Positions 1 to 5,038 of a DNA stretch of 6,241 nt are shown here, piece by piece. Position 1 is the first letter of the stretch. Every line of letters begins with the position of its first letter. This DNA is from Methanohalobium sp046546175. GTDB lineage: Archaea; Halobacteriota; Methanosarcinia; Methanosarcinales; Methanosarcinaceae. The notes beneath the pieces are model-generated. The model saw only the letters and a list, made by a program, of their open reading frames with translations, ran no database searches and was not told the DNA's origin. Where the stretch lies: assembly GCF_046546175.1 (NCBI RefSeq), contig NZ_JBKGYF010000096.1, forward strand, positions 1 through 6,241, read 5' to 3'. The position numbers and the translations under genes are program-made.

Positions 1-580
1 CTGCACCATCGCATCCGATTGAAATATTAATTTTTCCGGTGGTATATGGCGACCCGGTAGCATCTGCACAGGTTGACTGGATACCTGCAAAGGTTGCAGT
101 CATTCGTCCACCATGTTTATAGATGATAGCCTGGGCAATTCTTCTGGCTACAAGTGTATTTCCTATTACTATAATGACGTCTGGTCTTGTGGGAATTGTA
201 TCCAGTGGGGCTACAACTGTTGCCGCAGTAGAACCCGGTTCAGGTCTTGGCATATTGTCGACTACCCGTTTGGCGACACTGTATGAGGTTTCTTTTCCCA
301 GTTTATCAACATACAATTTACCACTTTTGAGTTTGTCTGGATAATCCTGTAGTCCCAGTGCTGCTGCACCTCCTTTGCATGCATGTTTGTCAACAGTTGC
401 AAAATTTATAATCTCATCAAACCGGGCTTTTTGTAGCATCTGACAGTATCTGACGGAATCTGAAACCTCTTCTATATCCTGTGGGATACCTTCTTTCAGG
501 TTTAAAAGTGAGACCCCTACAGGCTTCCCATCCAGATTTAATAAATCTACTAGTTTTTTACTTGCTTCTGCATAATCCAT
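1..580 (-). CDS. DUF169 family protein, 3' end cut by window edge
   Basis: My own translation of the minus strand from the ATG at 580 is open to the left edge, giving 193 complete residues and no stop. The protein begins MDYAEASKKLVDLL and fits the DUF169 (COG2043) family, common in methanogens and other anaerobes and of no firmly known function. Visible family-like features are Cys46 in a RYCQML stretch, Cys68 in HACKGGAAALGL, a hydrophobic VIIVIG strand near 135-140, Cys171 and Cys190. The spaced cysteines suggest a metal or Fe-S site, but this is inference. I see no signal peptide or membrane segment, so it should be cytosolic. A GGAG motif at 589-592 (minus strand), 8 nt upstream, supports the start. 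It lies 45 bp downstream of the Mrp gene on the same strand and is probably the third gene of that leftward operon. The missing C-terminus is probably a few dozen residues. Confidence 0.8.
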   Translation of the reverse strand, partial: MDYAEASKKLVDLLNLDGKPVGVSLLNLKEGIPQDIEEVSDSVRYCQMLQKARFDEIINFATVDKHACKGGAAALGLQDYPDKLKSGKLYVDKLGKETSYSVAKRVVDNMPRPEPGSTAATVVAPLDTIPTRPDVIIVIGNTLVARRIAQAIIYKHGGRMTATFAGIQSTCADATGSPYTTGKINISIGCDGA

Positions 581-625
581 AACTATATCTCCAGTATTGG
601 TACTTTTGTACTGATTTAATTTTTA

Positions 626-1513
626 TTATTCCTCATCATACTCATTTTCCAGTTTTTCAATGGTATCAACAACTTTGCTGAATCTTTTGTCCCATTCTGA
701 TTTACTTCCTTCATAGGAATAGGTGGAACCGGTGTCAGCCTTCTGGGATACATTTGGCTCTATGGGCAGTTCTGCAAGAACCGATATTCCAAAATCAGAT
801 GCAGCTTTGTTGACACCACCTCCACCGAACACTTCTATTTCATCACCACAGCTTGGGCAGATGACTCCGCTCATATTTTCAACCAATCCCAGGATAGGCA
901 CATTAACATGGTCCAGGAAATTTATGGATTTTCTGACACTGGCAAGTGCCACATCCTGTGGGGTTGTAACCACAATGGCACCATCGAATTCCGGTATCAA
1001 CTGCGCGATACTGAGCGGTTCATCTCCTGTACCTGGCGGCAGATCAATTATAAGAAAATCCAGTATACCCCATGAAACTTCTTCTAAAAATTGCTTTATA
1101 GCTCCCATCTTGGCAGGACCGCGCCAGATAACAGGAAAATCTTCACCTTCTAGCAAAAAAGCTATAGACATAACTTTTAAATTATCAGACACAGGAACAG
1201 GAACAATACCCTTTTCATCGACTTCTGGTTTTTTATTTTTTAAACCGAACATTTTAGGAATACTAGGACCATGGATATCGGAATCCAGCAATCCGACTTT
1301 GTATCCGCGTTTTGCCAGACTTGAGGCAAGATATGCAGCGATGGTACTCTTTCCAACACCACCTTTACCGCTCATCACCATTATTTTATGTTTAACTCCT
1401 TCTAAACTCACGGGTTGAATTGGTGATTTAGATTGTGATTGTTGTTTTTTACTTTTTGATTCTTTAGGGTTTGTTTTAGCTATGTCTTCGGTTGAAATAA
1501 ACTCTTTAGGCAT
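626..1513 (-). CDS. mrp: Mrp/ApbC/Nbp35-type iron-sulfur cluster carrier ATPase
   Basis: This 295-residue cytosolic P-loop ATPase belongs to the Mrp/ApbC/Nbp35 group of SIMIBI NTPases, which bind a [4Fe-4S] cluster at a dimer interface and pass it to apo-proteins. The first 36 or so residues are a polar Lys/Ser/Gln-rich extension. The deviant Walker A GKGGVGKS follows at 49-56, an LLDSDIHGPS switch at about 75-84, RGPAKMGAIKQF at 131-142, and DLPPGTGD at 157-164. The CPSC motif at 219-222 (VENMSGVICPSC) holds the two cysteines that carry the cluster in this family. I chose the ATG at 1513 because GAGGAG at 1521-1526 sits 7 nt upstream. A GTG at 1528 would add five residues but overlaps that ribosome binding site. 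It lies 21 bp after DUF134 and just before DUF169, so it is probably cotranscribed with both. Its natural clients here may be the Fe-S MinD proteins of the divergent operon (inference). Confidence 0.95.
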   Translation of the reverse strand: MPKEFISTEDIAKTNPKESKSKKQQSQSKSPIQPVSLEGVKHKIMVMSGKGGVGKSTIAAYLASSLAKRGYKVGLLDSDIHGPSIPKMFGLKNKKPEVDEKGIVPVPVSDNLKVMSIAFLLEGEDFPVIWRGPAKMGAIKQFLEEVSWGILDFLIIDLPPGTGDEPLSIAQLIPEFDGAIVVTTPQDVALASVRKSINFLDHVNVPILGLVENMSGVICPSCGDEIEVFGGGGVNKAASDFGISVLAELPIEPNVSQKADTGSTYSYEGSKSEWDKRFSKVVDTIEKLENEYDEE

Positions 1514-1520
1514 ACAATAT

Positions 1521-1526
1521 CTCCTC
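1521..1526 (-). promoter_or_regulatory. Ribosome binding site that fixes the Mrp start
   Basis: GAGGAG on the minus strand, followed by 7 nt and the ATG at 1513. It matches the 3' end of archaeal 16S rRNA well. It overlaps the GTG at 1528-1526, which argues against that longer start. Confidence 0.8.
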
Positions 1527-1534
1527 ACATTTTA

Positions 1535-1858
1535 TTAATACTGGTTTTCATCATTGGTATTCGTATGGGTTCCACCTTTGATTTCGATTGCTTTTCCGTT
1601 GGTGAGTGCAAATGCTACCTTTTTTCTTGCACTCTGTAGGTCTTCCCAGAAAGCACGTCTTGATATACCCATTTTCTGAGCTGCTTCCTCCTGTTGCATT
1701 TCTTCTAAATCGACCAGACGCAATGCTTCTGCTTCCTCAACTGCCAGAGATACAACTTCAAGTTCTGAAAGTGGAACTCCCCTGGGTTTAAAATAGGTAA
1801 CTCTTGGTTTATATTCTATCCGTCTGGGATATCTGGGTCTGCCTGGTATATTTATCAC
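1535..1858 (-). CDS. DUF134 (UPF0251) helix-turn-helix DNA-binding protein, likely local regulator
   Basis: This 107-residue protein matches DUF134/UPF0251, a sigma-70-region-4-like predicted DNA-binding family. Family hallmarks are RPRYPRRIEYKP at 7-18, TYFKPRGVPLSELE at 21-34, and EAEALRLVDLE at 42-52. The helix-turn-helix spans roughly 54-82 (QEEAAQKMGISRRAF, then SARKKVA), followed by NGKAIEIKGG at 87-96. The last 11 residues are polar with no cysteines, and there is no fused NifX-like domain, which some relatives carry. The listed start is a GTG at 1858. It lies only about 28 nt from the centre of the minus-strand TATA box, so the transcript may be leaderless. The start is doubtful because a full AGGTGAT overlaps this GTG. 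The family in strict anaerobes often lies near NifX-like genes; here it is divergent from two of them and first in an operon with mrp. It probably binds the palindrome at 1879-1916 (inference). Function is predicted from homology only. Confidence 0.9.
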   Translation of the reverse strand: MINIPGRPRYPRRIEYKPRVTYFKPRGVPLSELEVVSLAVEEAEALRLVDLEEMQQEEAAQKMGISRRAFWEDLQSARKKVAFALTNGKAIEIKGGTHTNTNDENQY

Positions 1859-1861
1859 CTT
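1855..1861 (-). promoter_or_regulatory. Shine-Dalgarno-like AGGTGAT overlapping the DUF134 GTG start
   Basis: The minus strand reads TTAAGGTGATAAATATACC. AGGTGAT is an excellent anti-16S match but contains the only conventional start codon in the area (GTG at 1858-1856). Translation from that GTG could not use it as a normal upstream site, so it may be incidental or mark a different start (see findings). Confidence 0.5.
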
Positions 1862-1881
1862 AATATCTCTTAAGCGAGTAA

Positions 1882-1890
1882 TTATATAAA
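1882..1890 (-). promoter_or_regulatory. TATA box for the leftward DUF134-mrp-DUF169 operon
   Basis: On the minus strand this reads TTTATATAA, a good archaeal TATA box. A start site about 27 nt from its centre would fall near 1859, right at the GTG start of DUF134, giving little or no 5' leader. The identical nonamer serves the opposite strand. Confidence 0.65.
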
Positions 1891-1904
1891 ACTTACCAGT
1901 AACT

Positions 1905-1913
1905 TTTATATAA
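1905..1913 (+). promoter_or_regulatory. TATA box for the rightward six-gene operon
   Basis: TTTATATAA, identical to the box on the other strand. A start site about 27 nt downstream would lie near 1936, leaving a leader of about 29 nt before the ATG at 1965. That would place the upstream in-frame GTG at 1926 outside the transcript, supporting the shorter protein. Confidence 0.7.
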
Positions 1914-1964
1914 TTAAACTCTTATGTGTTAAAATACAGTAGTAAATCAAACAAGGGTATAAAT

Positions 1965-2333
1965 ATGATAATAGGTGTAACTGCTACAGGTAACAATCTG
2001 AATGATTCAATGGACCCAAAATTTGGCAGGTCTCAGTATTTTGTTATTGTAGATTCTGAAACAATGGAATTTGACTCATTCGAAAATCCCGGGGTTTCAG
2101 CATCAGGTGGTGCAGGTATACAGGCTGCACAGGCTATTGCAGACAGAAATGTCGATGTACTGATAACTGGAAATGTGGGTCCCAAAGCATTTTCTGTACT
2201 TTCCAAAGCCAATATAAAAGTAGTTACTGGAGCTTCTGGAACAGTTAAACAGGCAATTGATGATTTTAAATCAGGATTATTGGATGAAACTGATAATCCA
2301 ACAGTAAAAGCTCATAATGGTATAAACAGATGA
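1965..2333 (+). CDS. NifX-like protein 1 (dinitrogenase Fe-Mo cofactor family), cysteine-free
   Basis: This small 122-residue cytosolic protein spans a single NifX/NafY/ORP-type domain (pfam02579, RNase H-like fold). Relatives bind or store metal-sulfur clusters such as FeMo-co precursors, the Mo-Cu cluster of orange protein, or iron-thiolate polymers. Family landmarks are MIIGVTATGN at 1-10, DPKFGRSQYFVIVD at 17-30, a glycine-rich SASGGAGIQAAQ at 46-55, DVLITGNVGPKAF at 64-76, and KVVTGASGTVKQAIDDF at 85-101. There is no cysteine at all, and Ser23 occupies the spot where many relatives have FGRC. I start at the ATG at 1965, not the in-frame GTG at 1926: the family begins here, an AAGGG stretch (1953-1957) lies just upstream, and the GTG would lie upstream of the predicted transcription start. 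It is the first gene of the operon, 12 bp before a second NifX-like gene. The bound cofactor is unknown. Confidence 0.92.
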   Translation: MIIGVTATGNNLNDSMDPKFGRSQYFVIVDSETMEFDSFENPGVSASGGAGIQAAQAIADRNVDVLITGNVGPKAFSVLSKANIKVVTGASGTVKQAIDDFKSGLLDETDNPTVKAHNGINR

Positions 2334-2345
2334 ATAGGTGATTTT

Positions 2346-2705
2346 ATGAAAGTATGTATACCTTCTAACGGAAACAGCGGTCTTGAAGCTACAATTGGTG
2401 AACATTTTGGGCGGGCTTCAAACTATACTCTTATAGATACTGAATCCAATTCAGTAGAAGTCATTCCAAACATCGGAGAACACATGGGAGGTACAGGAAA
2501 ACCTCCGGAATTTTTATCCAAAGCAGGTGTTGAAGTGATGCTGTGTTCGGGACTTGGTCCAAGAGCTATAAACATGTTTGAAAATTATTGTATTGATGTA
2601 TATGTAGGAGCAAAAGGCACTGTAAAGGATGCTTTGGAATCATGGAATTCCGGAACATTGGAAGAAGCAACAAAAGAAAATGCCTGTAACTCACACCGGC
2701 ATTAA
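2346..2705 (+). CDS. NifX-like protein 2 (MTH1175-type), cysteine- and histidine-containing
   Basis: This 119-residue protein is a second NifX/ORP-type single-domain protein (pfam02579), of the MTH1175-like subgroup of archaea and clostridia. It shows MKVCIPSNG at 1-9, GEHFGRASNYTLID at 18-31, the subgroup marker GEHMGGTGKPPEFL at 44-57, VMLCSGLGPRAI at 64-75, and YVGAKGTVKDALESW at 86-100. Unlike its neighbour it carries four cysteines (4, 67, 82, 114), and its tail ends CNSHRH, offering possible metal ligands. It is clearly diverged from protein 1, so the pair is not a recent duplication and may form a heteromer or act in sequence (inference). A strong AGGTGAT at 2336-2342 fixes the start. 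Gaps of 12 bp on both sides place it inside the operon. It could be a scaffold or carrier for a metal-sulfur cluster; direct function is unknown. Confidence 0.93.
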   Translation: MKVCIPSNGNSGLEATIGEHFGRASNYTLIDTESNSVEVIPNIGEHMGGTGKPPEFLSKAGVEVMLCSGLGPRAINMFENYCIDVYVGAKGTVKDALESWNSGTLEEATKENACNSHRH

Positions 2706-2717
2706 TCAGAGGATAGC

Positions 2718-3563
2718 ATGAACATTGCAATAGCAAGCGGCAAAGGGGGAACCGGTAAAACAACTATTGCAGTTAATCTGGCACTTTCCCTGGATGATGT
2801 CCAGTTGTTTGACTGTGATGTAGAAGGGCCCAATTGTAACCTGTTTCTTGGATACAGTCCTGAAAGGATAGAGGATGTTAATATCCTTTTACCGGTAATT
2901 GACAAAAATAAATGTGATTTCTGTGGAAAATGTGCGGATTTTTGTCAGTTTAATGCAGTTGCAGTAGTTCCGGGTGATGTAATGGTATTCCCCACCCTCT
3001 GTCACGGATGTGGTGGGTGTAGTATAGTCTGCCCGGGAGATGCAATCAATGAAGAAAAACGAAGTATTGGGACGATTGAAAAATCAAAAGCTGAAAATGG
3101 AGATTTAGAATTGTATCAGGGTTTACTAAATATCGGTGAACCGATGGCATCTCCTGTGATAAAAGACCTTAAAAACCATATTGATAAAAATAAAACCACA
3201 ATAATTGATGCTCCTCCTGGATCAGCTTGCCCTGTAATTGCTGCTCTTGAAGACGTTGATTATTGTATCCTTGTAACTGAACCAACACCGTTTGGTTTCC
3301 ATGATCTCCTGATTGCTATTGGTCTGGTGAGAGAACTTGAAATTCCATTAGGTGTAATCATCAATCGCTGTGATATGGGTGATAGCAGAGTAGAGGACTT
3401 CTGCAATTCTGAAAATATACCGGTTTTGATGAATATACCCTATGACAGGAATATAGCACATTTGTATTCAAAAGGAATTCCATTTGTAAAAAAAATGCCT
3501 GAATGGAAGGAAGAGTTTGAACAGATGTTTAAGAGTATACAATCAATTAATAAGTTAAGGTAA
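2718..3563 (+). CDS. MinD-superfamily P-loop ATPase with inserted ferredoxin domain, copy 1
   Basis: This 281-residue protein fits COG1149, MinD-like ATPases with a bacterial-type ferredoxin inserted after the first strands of the nucleotide fold. The deviant Walker A GKGGTGKTT is at 8-16, the switch FDCDVEGPNC at 31-40, and the ferredoxin insert at about 60-112. Its eight cysteines form two full [4Fe-4S] motifs: 66-69-72-76 and 95-98-101-105. The second conserved loop, DAPPGSACPV, is at 164-173, followed by LVTEPTPFGFHDL at 185-197. ATP hydrolysis is probably coupled to electron transfer or to cluster handling on a partner; related proteins are encoded beside the Desulfovibrio orange protein. 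GAGG at 2709-2712 precedes the ATG by 5 nt. It follows NifX-like 2 by 12 bp and precedes its paralogue by 4 bp, so the two are probably translationally coupled and may form a heterodimer. Family assignment is firm; the biochemical role is not known. Confidence 0.95.
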   Translation: MNIAIASGKGGTGKTTIAVNLALSLDDVQLFDCDVEGPNCNLFLGYSPERIEDVNILLPVIDKNKCDFCGKCADFCQFNAVAVVPGDVMVFPTLCHGCGGCSIVCPGDAINEEKRSIGTIEKSKAENGDLELYQGLLNIGEPMASPVIKDLKNHIDKNKTTIIDAPPGSACPVIAALEDVDYCILVTEPTPFGFHDLLIAIGLVRELEIPLGVIINRCDMGDSRVEDFCNSENIPVLMNIPYDRNIAHLYSKGIPFVKKMPEWKEEFEQMFKSIQSINKLR

Positions 3564-3567
3564 TACA

Positions 3568-4437
3568 ATGAATCAACTTACAGTAATAAGTGGAAAAGGG
3601 GGTACAGGAAAAACTACATTCACATCAGCTTTTGCATCACTTGCAGAGAATTCTGTTATAACAGATTGTGATGTAGATGCAGCAGATATGTACCTTATAT
3701 TAAAACCGGAAATAATGGAGACATTCGATTTCATTGGTTCAAAGATTGCATCTATTAATGATAATCTCTGTAATGAGTGTGGATTATGCAGGTCTTACTG
3801 CAGATTTGGCGCCATTACTGAGGATTTAAAAGTGAATATATATGATTGTGAGGGTTGTGGGGTATGTGAATATGTCTGTCCTGAAAATGCAATACATCTT
3901 ACTGATAGAAACTCGGGCAAATTCTACAAATCAATGACAAGATACGGTCCAATGGCTCATGCACATCTTGGAATCGGGGAAGAAGCAAGCGGGAAACTTG
4001 TTACTGCTGTCAGAAACAAATCCAGAGAACTTGCTGAAGAATATGATTGTGATCTGGTCCTTATAGATGGTCCGCCAGGAACAGGTTGTCCAGTGATTGC
4101 TTCTATTACAGGTGTTGATATGGTACTTGTTGTTACAGAACCCAGTACTTCAGGTATCCATGACCTGAAAAGAATACTGGAAGTAGCAAAATATTTTGAT
4201 ACACCGGCTTTGGTTTGTATAAACAAATATGACATAAACGGGGACAATACCCGGATTATAGAAGATTACTGCAGAGAAAACGGGGTAGAGATTGCAGGTA
4301 AAATACCATATGATAATACACCAGTTAAAGCTATGATACAGGAAAAAACAGTTATCGAGTATTCGGACAATGAAATCTCAAAAACAATCAATGATATCTG
4401 GGAAAGGGTAAGATGGAGACTTTTAAGGACAACTTAA
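3568..4437 (+). CDS. MinD-superfamily P-loop ATPase with inserted ferredoxin domain, copy 2
   Basis: This 289-residue paralogue of the gene just upstream has the same architecture. Walker A GKGGTGKTT is at 9-17, the switch DCDVDAAD at 33-40, and the ferredoxin insert at about 62-112. Two complete [4Fe-4S] motifs lie at Cys68-71-74-78 and Cys94-97-100-104. DGPPGTGCPV is at 167-176, and VVTEPSTSGIHDL follows. The segment between insert and second loop includes RYGPMAHAHLGIGEEASGKL; copy 1 has a shorter, different LLNIGEPMASPV there, so this histidine-bearing stretch may distinguish partners or substrates. An AAGGTAA motif overlaps the stop of copy 1 and sits about 5 nt before the ATG, a sign of coupled translation. 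Copy 1 and copy 2 differ throughout, arguing for an old, retained pair that acts together. It is cytosolic with no membrane segment. Likely role: ATP-driven electron or cluster transfer to the NifX-like proteins (inference). Confidence 0.95.
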   Translation: MNQLTVISGKGGTGKTTFTSAFASLAENSVITDCDVDAADMYLILKPEIMETFDFIGSKIASINDNLCNECGLCRSYCRFGAITEDLKVNIYDCEGCGVCEYVCPENAIHLTDRNSGKFYKSMTRYGPMAHAHLGIGEEASGKLVTAVRNKSRELAEEYDCDLVLIDGPPGTGCPVIASITGVDMVLVVTEPSTSGIHDLKRILEVAKYFDTPALVCINKYDINGDNTRIIEDYCRENGVEIAGKIPYDNTPVKAMIQEKTVIEYSDNEISKTINDIWERVRWRLLRTT

Positions 4438-4455
4438 AACAGAGGTATAGTTGAT

Positions 4456-5028
4456 ATGCAGTGTGCTTTGTGTAAAGATAAGCGGTGTAGTCAGGGTAAG
4501 AATTGCACAGTTATTACTGATAATATTAGCTATGAAGGTGAAGAACTCAAATCAATGAAAACATCTTCTCATATCGAATCCAGATATTATATGGAAAAAA
4601 CAAGACTTGAAGAACTTATTTTGTATTCCAGACAGATGGGTTATAAAAAATTGGGTATAGCTTTTTGTATAGGTCTGGGAAAAGAAGCGAAGTTGGTTCA
4701 TAAAATACTATCTCATGATTTTGATGTGCATTCTGTCTGCTGTAAAGTATGTGGAACCAGTAAGGATGAATATAATCTAGATAAATTTCATGATGGGGAG
4801 TTTGAAGCTACTTGTAATCCAAAATCACAGGCGATGGTGTTAAATGACAACAATACAGATTTAAATATCCAGATTGGTTTGTGTATCGGTCATGATATAA
4901 TTTTTAATAACAATTCAAATGCACCTGTTACTGTTCTGGCGGTAAAGGACAGGGTGCTTGCACATAATCCACTGGGTGCAATTTATTCAGGTTATTATCT
5001 TAAAAACAGATTCCGTATAGATGAGTGA
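4456..5028 (+). CDS. DUF1847 family cysteine-rich probable metal-binding protein
   Basis: This 190-residue protein fits DUF1847, an uncharacterised family of anaerobes often named metal-binding. The N-terminus carries a knuckle-like C-x2-C-x4-C-x5-C (Cys3, 6, 11, 17). A linker and helix (about 42-60) lead to a conserved core: LGIAFCIGLGKEA at 66-78 with Cys71, then SVCCKVCG at 93-100 (Cys95, 96, 99), ATCNPKSQA at 118-126 (Cys120), GLCIGHDIIF at 141-150 (Cys143, His146), and LAHNPLGAIYSGYY at 168-181. Ten cysteines in total point to zinc or Fe-S binding, or redox chemistry. A GAGGT at 4442-4446 precedes the ATG by 9 nt. It sits 18 bp after the second MinD gene, and its stop overlaps the ribosome binding site of the next gene. 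Operon position suggests a metal-handling or accessory role in the same system; the activity is not known. Confidence 0.87.
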   Translation: MQCALCKDKRCSQGKNCTVITDNISYEGEELKSMKTSSHIESRYYMEKTRLEELILYSRQMGYKKLGIAFCIGLGKEAKLVHKILSHDFDVHSVCCKVCGTSKDEYNLDKFHDGEFEATCNPKSQAMVLNDNNTDLNIQIGLCIGHDIIFNNNSNAPVTVLAVKDRVLAHNPLGAIYSGYYLKNRFRIDE

Positions 5029-5031
5029 GGT
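5027..5031 (+). promoter_or_regulatory. Ribosome binding site that fixes the MBL-fold start
   Basis: GAGGT overlaps the DUF1847 stop codon (5026-5028) and lies 7 nt before the ATG at 5039. It argues against the in-frame ATG at 5021, which has no such motif and would overlap the upstream gene. Confidence 0.7.
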
Positions 5032-5038
5032 TATCCAG

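Larger units (their letters stand above)
1879..1916. promoter_or_regulatory. 38-bp near-perfect palindrome, probable operator shared by two divergent promoters
   Basis: The two halves pair at 17 of 19 positions, centred between 1897 and 1898. The mismatched pairs are 1892/1903 and the central 1897/1898. The core at 1893-1902 reads TTACCAGTAA (TTAC-CA-GTAA), and the outer arms are the two TATA boxes. A dimeric regulator bound to the core would cover the TFB-recognition side of both promoters and could control both at once. The adjacent DUF134 protein is the obvious candidate. The dyad is read directly from the sequence; the operator role is inference. Confidence 0.65.

Noticed and set aside
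123..344. Plus-strand frame opposite the DUF169 gene
   Set aside because: The minus strand encodes a conserved DUF169 protein across the same region; this frame has no supported start or domain.
592..613. Small dyad GTAC-TTTT-GTAC (600-611) between mrp and DUF169
   Set aside because: A 4-bp arm with a 4-nt spacer in AT-rich DNA is expected by chance, and it does not match the operator core at 1893-1902.
723..1418. Long plus-strand reading frame (231 residues) opposite the Mrp gene
   Set aside because: It is a shadow of the Mrp gene: the opposite strand has a full set of family motifs, while this frame is Pro/Ser/Thr-rich with no recognisable domain.
1926..1964. N-terminal extension of NifX-like protein 1 from a GTG
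   Set aside because: The GTG lies upstream of the predicted transcription start, lacks a ribosome binding site, and the added 13 residues are not part of the family.
1965..4437. Interpretation as a nitrogenase (nif) operon
   Set aside because: There are no nifH, nifD, nifK, nifE, nifN or nifB genes. The NifX-like proteins are short single-domain types common outside nitrogen fixation, and the MinD ATPases have ferredoxin inserts that NifH lacks.
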